Positions 1-5,841 of a stretch of DNA of 5,841 nucleotides are shown here, one piece after another. The stretch is from Acidimicrobiaceae bacterium (lineage in GTDB: Bacteria > Actinomycetota > Acidimicrobiia > Acidimicrobiales > RAAP-2). Numbering within the stretch: position 1 is the stretch's first letter; every line of letters starts with the position of its first letter. The position numbers and the translations under genes are program-made. The notes beneath the pieces were generated by a model, which searched no databases, was not told the DNA's origin, and saw only the letters and a program-made list of their open reading frames with translations. The stretch is from contig PKZI01000080.1 of NCBI GenBank assembly GCA_003133005.1, positions 1 through 5,841 on the forward strand, written 5' to 3'.

Positions 1-72
1 CGCGCAGACGATTGCTAGCACGCTTCCGGCGAAACTCTGACGCGAACTCGCCTCGTCGTAAGTTTTAGGCAT
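1..72 (-). CDS. N-terminus of a divergent gene, cut by left edge
   Basis: Reading leftwards from an ATG at 72-70, the frame is open to the window edge for 24 codons, beginning MPKTYDEASSRQSF and running into the apolar stretch AGSVLAIVCA. A polar start followed by an apolar segment fits the N-terminus of a membrane or exported protein, but too little is visible to name a family. In-frame TTG (75) and GTG (87) codons are alternative starts, and there is no clear Shine-Dalgarno sequence before any of them. If real, the gene is divergent from the comA-like operon and shares its roughly 210-base upstream region. The competing view is that the left edge holds the C-terminal tail of a plus-strand gene, since plus frames end at 40 and 68; 24 codons cannot settle it. 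Confidence 0.4.
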   Translation of the reverse strand, partial: MPKTYDEASSRQSFAGSVLAIVCA

Positions 73-282
73 CAACGCACCGCGCACACGACATCGCGAG
101 TAGAGAACTACATTGCTGATTGAATTAGTCGCATTAGGAAGTTAACGCCGCCGTCGCCAAATTCACAAGACCTTCTAAGTCGCATCTGGGCAGATTCCAA
201 GACGACACTCGTAGGTTGAAGTAACTGACGTTGCCTCCGCTGAAAACCAGCATTGTTGCGCTTCGTTGAATGGTGGCGACAA
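73..282. other. Intergenic region upstream of the comA-like operon
   Basis: About 210 bases separate the probable divergent start at 72 from the chosen ComA start at 283. I see no convincing coding frame and no clean -35/-10 pair. The region is visibly more AT-rich than its surroundings around 101-145 and most likely holds the operon promoter. An 8-base word, AGTCGCAT, occurs twice on the plus strand (127-134 and 178-185), both times preceded by T plus one base, with starts 51 bases apart. That is close to five helical turns and could mark operator half-sites, although a repeat of this length can arise by chance in a region of this size. Confidence 0.4.
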
Positions 283-1086
283 ATGACACTACGACCGACG
301 GAACTCCAACTACCCGACAGGAACGCCAAGCCTCGGACTACCGGCGTAACGATGATCATCGACACGGGAATGGGCACGAATTACTTCACTGACGTCATTG
401 GAAGCAATGCGCAGTACGTCGACTTTGTAAAGTTTGGGTGGGGCACTTCGGTCGTTTCCAACAACTTGAACGAGAAAATTGCATTCTTGCGTAACCACGA
501 TGTGTCGTTTTACTTCGGTGGAACTCTCTTTGAGAAGTACATCCTCCAAGATCGTTTCGATCAATTTCGATCGATGTGCCGAGAATTCGGGTGCAGCCAT
601 GTCGAGGTGTCTAACGGCACCATCGATCTCGCAGATGACGAGAAATCCAAGTACGTCACCGAGTTGAGCAACGACTTCATCGTCATCTCAGAAGTGGGAT
701 CAAAGAATCAGATGAAGTCCGAAAACATGGCGCCGAACAAGTGGATCGACTACATAAACGATGACATCACTGCGGGCGCCTCACTCGTAACCCTCGAGAC
801 GCGTGAAAGTGGACACGGTGGCATGTGCCGACCGAACGGGGAACTCAGGTACGGCCTCGTGGAAGAAATATTGACGAGTGGAATCGACACGGATTCACTT
901 TTGTTCGAAGCTCCATCGATGGAGCTTCAGAGTTTCTTTGTTCGCCGTGTGGGACCGAACGTCAATCTCGCTAATATCGCCGCGACCGATGTCGTGGGTC
1001 TTGAGACGATCCGACTTGGCCTTCGAAGCGAGACGCTGCAAGATTTCGAACCCGTCGGTACGCCTAGTTTTGCGTCGCGTGCATGA
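283..1086 (+). CDS. comA: Phosphosulfolactate synthase, ComA family
   Basis: This enzyme family adds sulfite to phosphoenolpyruvate to give (2R)-phospho-3-sulfolactate in the cytoplasm, the first step of archaeal coenzyme M synthesis and of sulfolactate synthesis in Bacillus (YitD). The 267-residue product has the family's TIM-barrel landmarks in order: KPRTTGVTMIIDTG (16-29), YVDFVKFGWGTS (45-56), GGTLFE (79-84), VEVSNGTIDL (107-116), SEVGSK (136-141), LETRESGHGG (171-180), FEAP (208-211), GPNVNLANI (224-232) and LETIRLGLRSET (240-251). The length is normal for the family. I chose the ATG at 283 over an in-frame TTG at 253 because the family begins just before the KPR motif and GGTGG lies 8-12 bases upstream. 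Its stop overlaps the next gene's ATG (ATGA, 1083-1086). No comB, comC, comD or comE homologue is in the window. The fold assignment is strong; the end product is unknown. Confidence 0.92.
   Translation: MTLRPTELQLPDRNAKPRTTGVTMIIDTGMGTNYFTDVIGSNAQYVDFVKFGWGTSVVSNNLNEKIAFLRNHDVSFYFGGTLFEKYILQDRFDQFRSMCREFGCSHVEVSNGTIDLADDEKSKYVTELSNDFIVISEVGSKNQMKSENMAPNKWIDYINDDITAGASLVTLETRESGHGGMCRPNGELRYGLVEEILTSGIDTDSLLFEAPSMELQSFFVRRVGPNVNLANIAATDVVGLETIRLGLRSETLQDFEPVGTPSFASRA
907..928. repeat. Perfect 22-base palindrome inside comA
   Basis: The half-site GAAGCTCCATC is followed immediately by its exact reverse complement, giving 11 matching pairs with no spacer; the flanking bases (C906, A929) break the symmetry. 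It lies over the codons for the conserved EAPSMEL stretch of the ComA protein. With no loop, it would be a weak RNA hairpin but a good dyad for a dimeric DNA-binding protein or a restriction/methylation target (it contains ATCGAT). The protein motif fixes part of the sequence, yet the wobble positions also agree. Function unknown. Confidence 0.6.
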
Positions 1087-1496
1087 GGGAGATTCGCGAC
1101 GTATTTCACTTAGCGGTCCCTTCGTACGACCTTGACGCAACGGTCGACTTCTACGTGAGTGGACTGGGTTGCAAGTTGGCCCGACGCTACGACGATCGCG
1201 TTACCTTTGACTTCTTCGGTGACCAACTCGTGTGTCATCTCTCGCCGGCACCGGAGAAAGAAGTACCCATCGACGAAATCCCAATGTACCCGCGACACTT
1301 TGGCGTCACGTTTCGTGAAAGCCAAGATTTTGACGCCCTCTATCAACTCTGCGTGCAGCGCAAGTTACCGTTTTACTCCGACGTTTCGACGCGATTCGAC
1401 GGATTGGTCGAAGTTCACCGAACGTTCGTCGTGTGCGATCCCTCATCGAATCTTCTTGAGTTCAAGCACTATACGGACCCACGGATGATGTATTAG
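1083..1496 (+). CDS. VOC (glyoxalase/dioxygenase fold) family protein
   Basis: A 137-residue soluble protein of the vicinal oxygen chelate superfamily, the usual length for a single two-module VOC domain. It shows FHLAVPSYDLDATVDFYVSGLG (residues 8-29), typical of the first beta strand and helix; FDFFGDQLVCHL (42-53); HFGVTF (72-77); and the closing CDPSSNLLEFK (118-128). His9, His72 and Glu126 stand where VOC metalloenzymes place their metal ligands, so an active metal site is likely. VOC proteins include isomerases, epimerases, lyases, dioxygenases and resistance proteins, so the reaction cannot be named from fold alone. The ATG overlaps the comA stop and has no good Shine-Dalgarno sequence of its own, which points to translational coupling and a step on the product of the synthase. 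The ligase starts 11 bases after its stop. Confidence 0.85.
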   Translation: MREIRDVFHLAVPSYDLDATVDFYVSGLGCKLARRYDDRVTFDFFGDQLVCHLSPAPEKEVPIDEIPMYPRHFGVTFRESQDFDALYQLCVQRKLPFYSDVSTRFDGLVEVHRTFVVCDPSSNLLEFKHYTDPRMMY

Positions 1497-1507
1497 GCGC
1501 CTCGTTC

Positions 1508-3058
1508 GTGCTGGAACACAACGATGAGGTCTTAGTAAACGCGCTGCGATCGGTGATTGCCGACCGATCGAAGTCGAGTGCGGAGAATCCCTTTCTGCTG
1601 TCGGCGAATGGTGATCGAATCCTGACCTACGAGGAGCTCGAGGAGTCGAATTCGGTAACGATTGACGCGCTTCAGGACTGGGGCATTAGGCCGGGCGATC
1701 GGATTGGGCTCGTGATCGCCGACCCAATATTGTCGTCGCAGACCCTACTCGCCATGATCTCAATGGGCTTGTGGGTCGCTCCGCTTGATCCCACCATTGC
1801 TTACTCAAGCGCGTCACAAGTCGATGAGCGGGGGCTTTCACTCGGGCTACGCGCAATTCTCGGCGATCGCGTTCTTCCCTTCAATACCGACATTTCGTGG
1901 CGGTCGATTTACGCTCGCGAGTCATGGACTACCGAGGAGTTCAGCGGGCGAGCGGTCTCCGCGGTCGGAGGGGGCATCATCCTCTCTTCGTCCGGGACTA
2001 CTGGCACACCCAAGGTGATGGAACTCCCAACGCGACAACTTCTCGAGGCAGCGCAAAACATCGCGCGTCATAATGAGCTGATGACGAGCGACCGAGGCTT
2101 CAATCCTTTGCCACTGTGGCACGTCAACGCAATTGTGGTGGGACTCTTGGCGACATTGGTGAGCGGCGCTTCGTTGGTTCTCGATTCTCGATTCCATCGC
2201 ACGGATTTCTGGGCGACCTTGGCGCGCAGTCACGCCACGTGGATCAACGCAGTCCCCGCAATCATCGCGCGCCTGTCCGTCTTAGACGAAGATGAGATCG
2301 TGCCGAAAGGTCTTCGTTTCATTCGATCAGCGTCGGCTCCCCTCGCAAGTGCACAGCTCGAACGTTTCGAAGCCGTGACGGGTGTTGCGGTCATTGAGTC
2401 ATATGGCATGACTGAGGCGGCGAGTCAAATCTGCGCGAATCCGCTGCGAGGGCCACGAAAAGTCGGGTCGGTCGGCATTCCGGTCGGCGTCGAAGTACGG
2501 GTGGTGGGCCTCGATCGTGTGAACTCGAGTGTTGAGTTCGAGGAAAATGTGGTTGGTCAGATCGAAATTAGAGGTTCCTCGGTGATTGATCACTACGATT
2601 CTCCAGGTTACGAAGACCGGTTCGACGACGAAAGATGGCTTCGAACCGGTGATGTTGGGTATATCGACAGCGACGGCTACGTCTTTCTAGTGGGGCGAAT
2701 CGACGATGTCATAAATCGGGGCGGTGAAAAGATTATGCCTCGTGAACTAGAAGAAGTGGCGATGGCGGTGGATGGCGTCCTTAGTGCGGTCGTCGTGGCT
2801 CGCAAACACGACGTCTACGGGGAGGTGCCTGAACTCTTCGTCCAACTTCGCGACGTCACACCAGCGACGCCCACTGAGTTTGTGGCAATCCTCACCAAGG
2901 ATCTCAATGATGTCTTGGTCAGCTCCTTTTCGCGTACGCGACGACCGGTTGTCATCAAGGTCGTTGAATCGATGCCTGCGCACGCAACCGGCAAGGTCCA
3001 AAAGGGAAAGCTCACTTCTGACCAAGTGATTGTGCTCTATCAACAACTCGTTTCATGA
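1508..3058 (+). CDS. AMP-forming acyl-CoA synthetase-like ligase (ANL)
   Basis: This cytoplasmic enzyme of 516 residues, full length for the ANL superfamily, activates a carboxylic acid with ATP as an acyl-adenylate and probably passes it to CoA. Core motifs are intact: P-loop SSSGTTGTPK (160-169), ESYGMTE (297-303), RTGD with Asp382, GRIDDVINRGGEKIMPRELE (396-415) containing the hinge, and ATGKVQKGKL (493-502), whose Lys496 is the expected catalytic lysine. The stretches NPLPLWHVNAIVVGL (199-213), WINAVPAI (245-252) and ESYGMTEAASQICANPL (297-313) resemble the malonyl/oxalyl-CoA synthetase (AAE3-like) branch, which favours short polar acids; this is a judgement by eye. The start is GTG at 1508 with a poor ribosome site, 11 bases after the VOC stop, so coupling is likely. 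No carrier-protein or condensation domain is attached. Context suggests a small sulfonated acid as substrate, which is inference. Confidence 0.9.
   Translation: MLEHNDEVLVNALRSVIADRSKSSAENPFLLSANGDRILTYEELEESNSVTIDALQDWGIRPGDRIGLVIADPILSSQTLLAMISMGLWVAPLDPTIAYSSASQVDERGLSLGLRAILGDRVLPFNTDISWRSIYARESWTTEEFSGRAVSAVGGGIILSSSGTTGTPKVMELPTRQLLEAAQNIARHNELMTSDRGFNPLPLWHVNAIVVGLLATLVSGASLVLDSRFHRTDFWATLARSHATWINAVPAIIARLSVLDEDEIVPKGLRFIRSASAPLASAQLERFEAVTGVAVIESYGMTEAASQICANPLRGPRKVGSVGIPVGVEVRVVGLDRVNSSVEFEENVVGQIEIRGSSVIDHYDSPGYEDRFDDERWLRTGDVGYIDSDGYVFLVGRIDDVINRGGEKIMPRELEEVAMAVDGVLSAVVVARKHDVYGEVPELFVQLRDVTPATPTEFVAILTKDLNDVLVSSFSRTRRPVVIKVVESMPAHATGKVQKGKLTSDQVIVLYQQLVS
2616..2650. repeat. Inverted repeat, 10-base arms, in ligase gene
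   Basis: ACCGGTTCGA (2616-2625) and its exact reverse complement TCGAACCGGT (2641-2650) flank a 15-base spacer, inside the ligase just before the RTGD codons. It could form a stable stem-loop in the mRNA. No T-run follows, so it is not a terminator. An inverted repeat of this size is not rare in about 6 kb, so it may be coincidence. Confidence 0.45.
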
Positions 3059-3126
3059 GAACCAATGGCGCAGGTGGTTCAATTTTTGACTGCGTGAATC
3101 CGCCTGAAGAGCATGAGACCCAATGA
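3055..3126 (+). CDS. Candidate 23-residue coupling/leader ORF
   Basis: An ATG at 3055 overlaps the ligase stop as ATGA (3055-3058). The frame stays open for 23 codons, beginning MRTNGAGGSIFDCVN, and its TGA (3124-3126) overlaps the acyltransferase ATG as a second ATGA (3123-3126). It therefore exactly bridges the 64-base gap between the two genes. The peptide is acidic towards its C-terminus (PPEEHETQ), has one Cys, no membrane segment and no family I recognise. Its likeliest role, if translated, is to carry ribosomes from the ligase to the acyltransferase rather than to make a working protein. A chance open frame of this length is not improbable, so confidence is low. Confidence 0.3.
   Translation: MRTNGAGGSIFDCVNPPEEHETQ
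3059..3087 (+). terminator. Weak terminator- or attenuator-like hairpin
   Basis: Just after the ligase stop, GAACCA (3059-3064) can pair with TGGTTC (3075-3080) across a 10-base loop, followed by AATTTTT (3081-3087). The six-pair stem with three G-C pairs is weak for an intrinsic terminator. It could cause partial termination between ligase and acyltransferase, and it lies within the 23-codon frame, so ribosomes moving through would melt it. Confidence 0.25.
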
Positions 3127-4352
3127 GTACAGGAACGCAGCCGAAGCCGGGAACGCGCAAACGACTTGCGCACATTGACGCAATGCGACCGGTCAAACAG
3201 GCGGCGGTCATTTCGACCCACACCTTGGTGTTTTTTGCTCCGCTTGCAACGAGTTCGGCGGTCGTAGGTCTCATCATGCTCACGCGATTTTCGCGCGACG
3301 CGTTCCTTTTTGTGTCAGCCTGCATGCTCACGTACAGCTACAAAGACACCGAGACGTTTCGACTCGGTCATTATTTCAAGCGACGATTCATGTCCGTGGG
3401 AGTTCCCTATATCGCGTGGACCATCATTTACTTCTTCTATACGTCGTTAATCCCTGTGAAGCATTTTCCGTTTTACTCAGTCACCCACTCCAAAATTTTT
3501 AGCCTGGCTGGCTGGCACTATTTTGATCACCTTTTCCTCACTGGCTATTACCACCTCTATTACTTGATCGTCATCATGGAGTTCTATGTACTCTTCCCAT
3601 TGTTCCTCACGTTTGTACGAAGGTTTTCCTCGTGGCATTGGGTCATCGTGCTGGTGGCGCTCGCTTGGCAGATTGCGTACGGTGCTTTATTGGATTCGAA
3701 TCACTTCTTTATTCATCTCTCGGGAGTACAACAGACCCGGCTTATAACGTCGTATCCGATTTACCTAGTGGGCGGTGTCATCGTTGCCTTGCATTTGGAC
3801 GAGATTCACGACTGGATCGTTTCGCACGCTCGCTTGATCGTGACCCTCACCATTTCTTTTGGTGTCGTGGCTGAGGTCCTTAGCTATCTCGACCGGTATG
3901 CGTGGCTGCCCTACTACCTACGAACCGGCACCTACGTCTACTCACCGACCATTGTGCCATTCAACATAGGCGCGATATTTTGCGTCTACTTGTTGGGGGT
4001 TCATTTGGTCTCGCCGAAACGAAGCGAACGGACGCGTGCTGCGGTGCGCTCTGGTTCGGACAATTCCTACGGCGTGTATCTTTCACAAATGTTGTGGATT
4101 CCCTTCCTGTTACGGGTTCGCAACCATTTTCACTTGCACCTCGCGTGGGGCGTCGCGGTACCTCTGGCACTCATTCTCGTATATTTCCTTGGGTACTTGT
4201 TCACGGCAATCGTTGCTCGAACGCCACTCGCGCTGGCCTTGACTGGTCGTAGTCGCGCCACCTGGGACTCGTTCTTGCCTCGACGGCATGAACCGTCAAA
4301 TGAACGCCGAGGCGACACGGGTGATGGGCCGCTCGAAGTTGTGTACGAGTAG
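3123..4352 (+). CDS. Acyltransferase-3 family membrane protein
   Basis: A 409-residue integral membrane protein of the acyltransferase-3 (OafA/NodX-like) family, which moves acyl groups onto sugars of surface glycans, antibiotics or lipids. The N-terminus HIDAMRPVKQAAVISTHTL (17-35) matches the family opening, with Asp19, Arg22 and the likely catalytic His33 in the first membrane segment. FSRDAFLFVSACMLTYSY (56-73) and YFKRRFMSVGVPYIAW (84-99) follow, and SDNSYGVYLSQ (312-322) is the usual late motif. Around ten hydrophobic segments can be counted, including about 93-110, 143-165, 172-190, 210-224, 237-254, 278-295 and 341-365; the charged tail after 375 should be cytoplasmic. DAMRPVKQ departs from the common DGLRGLA, so this is a divergent subgroup. 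It starts 64 bases after the ligase stop and may share that transcript. Acceptor and acyl donor are unknown; a donor made by the ligase is inference. Confidence 0.85.
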   Translation: MSTGTQPKPGTRKRLAHIDAMRPVKQAAVISTHTLVFFAPLATSSAVVGLIMLTRFSRDAFLFVSACMLTYSYKDTETFRLGHYFKRRFMSVGVPYIAWTIIYFFYTSLIPVKHFPFYSVTHSKIFSLAGWHYFDHLFLTGYYHLYYLIVIMEFYVLFPLFLTFVRRFSSWHWVIVLVALAWQIAYGALLDSNHFFIHLSGVQQTRLITSYPIYLVGGVIVALHLDEIHDWIVSHARLIVTLTISFGVVAEVLSYLDRYAWLPYYLRTGTYVYSPTIVPFNIGAIFCVYLLGVHLVSPKRSERTRAAVRSGSDNSYGVYLSQMLWIPFLLRVRNHFHLHLAWGVAVPLALILVYFLGYLFTAIVARTPLALALTGRSRATWDSFLPRRHEPSNERRGDTGDGPLEVVYE

Positions 4353-4362
4353 CGATCGACGC

Positions 4363-4953
4363 TTAACGCGACAAAACTGGAACCGCGAGCTCCCAGCGGC
4401 TGCAATTGGCGACAGCTTCCCACGGCAGGTCAGTTATCGGAACTTGGGCCACGTAGGCGAGTAGTGCGCGGATCGTTCCTCCGTGGGTGACGAGCAGCAG
4501 CCTTGCATCGCCATACTGCGTAGTTGTCTCGTCGACGAAGCGACCTGCGCGAAGGTAAAAATCATGCAGTGACTCGCCGCCCGGCGGGCGAGTATTTTCG
4601 TCGATCACTCGTGTTCCCGCGATACCGGTCAGTTCTGGCGTTAGCGCTTTTGAGGGTCCCGTCTCGGCGACGCCGAACGAACGTTCTCGCAAGAGAGGCG
4701 TCGTCTCGACCACTCCGCCGATTACGTCAACGATATGACGTGCCGTTTCACGCGTTCTTGTTAAGTCACTTGAGAATACGGCGACGTAATTCTCTTCGCG
4801 TAACTGAAGGCCAAGTTCCTGCGCCTGTTCTATCCCGCGTTCGGTGAGGCGTGAGGTGTCATTTTGACCCTGCACGATCCCTTCTAGGTTCCACGTACTT
4901 TCGCCGTGGCGCACAACTGTCCAGTGAGCGAACTGCGTCACTTGCGAATCCAT
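4363..4953 (-). CDS. Histidine phosphatase (phosphoglycerate mutase-like)
   Basis: This 196-residue cytoplasmic enzyme of the histidine phosphatase superfamily (branch 1) removes phosphate through a phosphohistidine intermediate. RHGES (15-19) carries the nucleophile His16; SSDLTRTRETA (61-71) supplies Arg66; LRERSFG (88-94) supplies the acid Glu90; PPGGES (123-128) is the usual mid motif; and THGGTIRALL (156-165) holds the second His157. All core residues are present, so it should be active. The length and insert pattern suit the small broad-specificity phosphatases (cobC/gpmB-like) better than glycolytic dPGM, but the substrate cannot be read from sequence. It starts at the ATG at 4953, with no strong ribosome site, 57 bases after the SGNH gene's stop on the same strand. 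It converges on the acyltransferase with only 10 bases between stops and no visible terminator there. Confidence 0.9.
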   Translation of the reverse strand: MDSQVTQFAHWTVVRHGESTWNLEGIVQGQNDTSRLTERGIEQAQELGLQLREENYVAVFSSDLTRTRETARHIVDVIGGVVETTPLLRERSFGVAETGPSKALTPELTGIAGTRVIDENTRPPGGESLHDFYLRAGRFVDETTTQYGDARLLLVTHGGTIRALLAYVAQVPITDLPWEAVANCSRWELAVPVLSR

Positions 4954-5010
4954 TCGATAACAGTATCGGCGAGATTCTCGTTACAAACTCGGGTGGTCAT
5001 TGTCGTCTGA

Positions 5011-5841
5011 TTAAGAAAGTGGTGGAAGTACGTCTTCGATTGCTTCGGCGATGGCGAGGTAGCCCGCGTTGTTCGGATGAACGTTCGGTCCGTAGGGCGC
5101 GGGTGCGCACATCCACGTAAGTTCGCACGCGACCAGCGATCCCTGATTTATGCTGCCAGCCTTACGCAACTTCGCCGAATGTGCGCCGCCCACGGAGAAT
5201 TCGGACGCCACATCAGCGACGGGGATATTAAAGGAGGAGTACAAGTCGTGCAGCGTCTTGTTGAGCTCTTCAACCATTGCGAGGCTGTCGCGCGCGACCC
5301 GGGAACCATCGCCGGGGTTACGGGCTTCGGCAACATACGGATCGTCGTGATTGAGACCCACGAAGTCCACATTGGGACCCGCCGCCGCGATCAGCGAGGA
5401 GATTATTGACGTCAATTGCGTATGGACGATGGACAACTTTTGGTTGACACAGGACGTGAAAGTACCAAGATCGTTGAGGCAAGTCCGCACGTCATTGAAT
5501 CCCAAGTCAATAGTGACGATCCCGCGCTCGCTCTGATGTGACTGAAGAAACGCGAGCGCCTCGTTCAGTTGGCTGTCGGGAGGGGAGTAACAAGTGTCAC
5601 CGCCAATCAACATGCTCTGCGTGGTCTCACCGGGACAGCCGATCGCGTGCAAATCCAAAGCAACCCCTAACGAAGCTTCCGCTATGACGACGTCATCCGT
5701 GTAGCCGTTGTCAGTGCGTTGACCGCGTGGATCGACCGCCGTTGGTTGTACGCCGACGGATTCCGACCCTCCTATCGCGAGATAGAACGTCGACGATGTC
5801 GTGGTGTCAGCGCTCGCGACGCCGGCGGTGGCGAAGCTGGC
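5011..5841 (-). CDS. Secreted SGNH/GDSL-type hydrolase, 5' end missing
   Basis: The frame is open from the TAA at 5011-5013 to the right edge, giving 276 visible residues; a TTG at 5658 is internal because family sequence continues upstream of it. The visible N-terminus, ASFATAGVASADTTTSS, looks like the end of a signal peptide with cleavage near VASA|D, so little is missing and the protein is probably exported. Landmarks (visible numbering): YLAIGGSESVGVQP (20-33) as block I with presumed nucleophile Ser26; GCPGET (68-73); IDLGFNDV (111-118) with Asn116; and TWMCAPAPYGPNVHPNNAGY (242-261) with His255. Two acidic positions differ from the common pattern: GDS is GGS, and the Asp I expect two residues before the His is Asn253. 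SGNH enzymes hydrolyse esters of lipids or glycans. Related actinobacterial proteins are often annotated only as SGNH/GDSL hydrolases. Six or more cysteines suggest disulfides outside the cell. Confidence 0.85.
   Translation of the reverse strand, partial: ASFATAGVASADTTTSSTFYLAIGGSESVGVQPTAVDPRGQRTDNGYTDDVVIAEASLGVALDLHAIGCPGETTQSMLIGGDTCYSPPDSQLNEALAFLQSHQSERGIVTIDLGFNDVRTCLNDLGTFTSCVNQKLSIVHTQLTSIISSLIAAAGPNVDFVGLNHDDPYVAEARNPGDGSRVARDSLAMVEELNKTLHDLYSSFNIPVADVASEFSVGGAHSAKLRKAGSINQGSLVACELTWMCAPAPYGPNVHPNNAGYLAIAEAIEDVLPPLS

Noticed and set aside
1..68. C-terminal tail of a plus-strand gene ending at 40 or 68
   Set aside because: Both short frames lack recognisable content. The minus-strand reading gives a more natural N-terminus with an apolar segment, though the choice is uncertain.
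253..282. In-frame TTG at 253 extending ComA by 10 residues
   Set aside because: The added residues (including FVEWWRQ) do not belong to the family's N-terminus, and the ATG at 283 has a better-placed GGTGG upstream. It remains possible but is less likely.
108..600. Minus-strand open frames opposite the start of comA
   Set aside because: They overlap a gene with clear family motifs and show no recognisable domain; they are antisense shadows.
3086..3114. TTGACT (3086-3091) as a -35 box for a separate acyltransferase promoter
   Set aside because: At the proper spacing there is no -10-like sequence (around 3108-3114 reads AGAGCAT), so the promoter is not supported.
4572..4598. Hairpin ACTCGCC / GGCGAGT with an 8-base loop followed by ATTTT, plus strand, which could end the acyltransferase transcript
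   Set aside because: It sits about 220 bases past the acyltransferase stop, over the codons of the conserved PPGGES motif of the phosphatase, and the T-run is only four bases. Chance is the simpler explanation.
5230..5409. Strong Shine-Dalgarno-like AAAGGAGG (5230-5237) followed by GTG at 5248 and an open plus-strand frame to 5409
   Set aside because: It lies wholly antisense to the well-supported SGNH gene and its translation resembles no family; the ribosome-site match is a by-product of the opposite-strand codons.

Overview
The window reads as a stretch of bacterial chromosome, most likely from a high-to-middling GC actinobacterium. An Acidimicrobiia-like lineage is my best guess. The basis is family resemblance: the secreted SGNH hydrolase carries the TWMC...GPxxHxN C-terminal pattern I associate with actinobacterial homologues. 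Genes are dense, starts include GTG, and neighbours are spaced tightly. I saw no rRNA, tRNA, CRISPR array, transposase or integrase.

Layout. A probable divergent gene is cut by the left edge (1-72, minus). About 210 bases of intergenic DNA follow. Then comes a plus-strand run: a phosphosulfolactate synthase of the ComA family (283-1086), a small VOC/glyoxalase-fold protein (1083-1496, ATGA overlap), an acyl-CoA synthetase-like AMP-forming ligase (1508-3058, 11-base gap), and an acyltransferase-3 family membrane protein (3123-4352). Between the ligase and the acyltransferase lies a 23-codon open frame joined to both neighbours by ATGA overlaps. A weak hairpin followed by a T-run overlaps it. 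On the minus strand, converging with the acyltransferase and ending 10 bases from it, is a histidine phosphatase (4363-4953). Upstream of that gene (to its right) is a secreted SGNH-type hydrolase that continues past the right edge (5011-5841).

How the genes may work together. ComA-family enzymes join sulfite to phosphoenolpyruvate to make (2R)-phospho-3-sulfolactate. That step is known from coenzyme M synthesis in methanogens and sulfolactate synthesis in Bacillus. Here the gene is not followed by the usual comB, comC, comD or comE partners. It is locked to a VOC protein and to a ligase resembling the malonyl/oxalyl-CoA synthetase branch, and a surface-type acyltransferase comes next. My inference is a sulfonate pathway in which a small sulfonated carboxylic acid is activated as an adenylate or CoA thioester, and possibly transferred to a surface glycan or lipid. 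The synthase call is strong; the downstream route is a hypothesis. The nearby histidine phosphatase could supply the missing dephosphorylation, but it may equally be unrelated.
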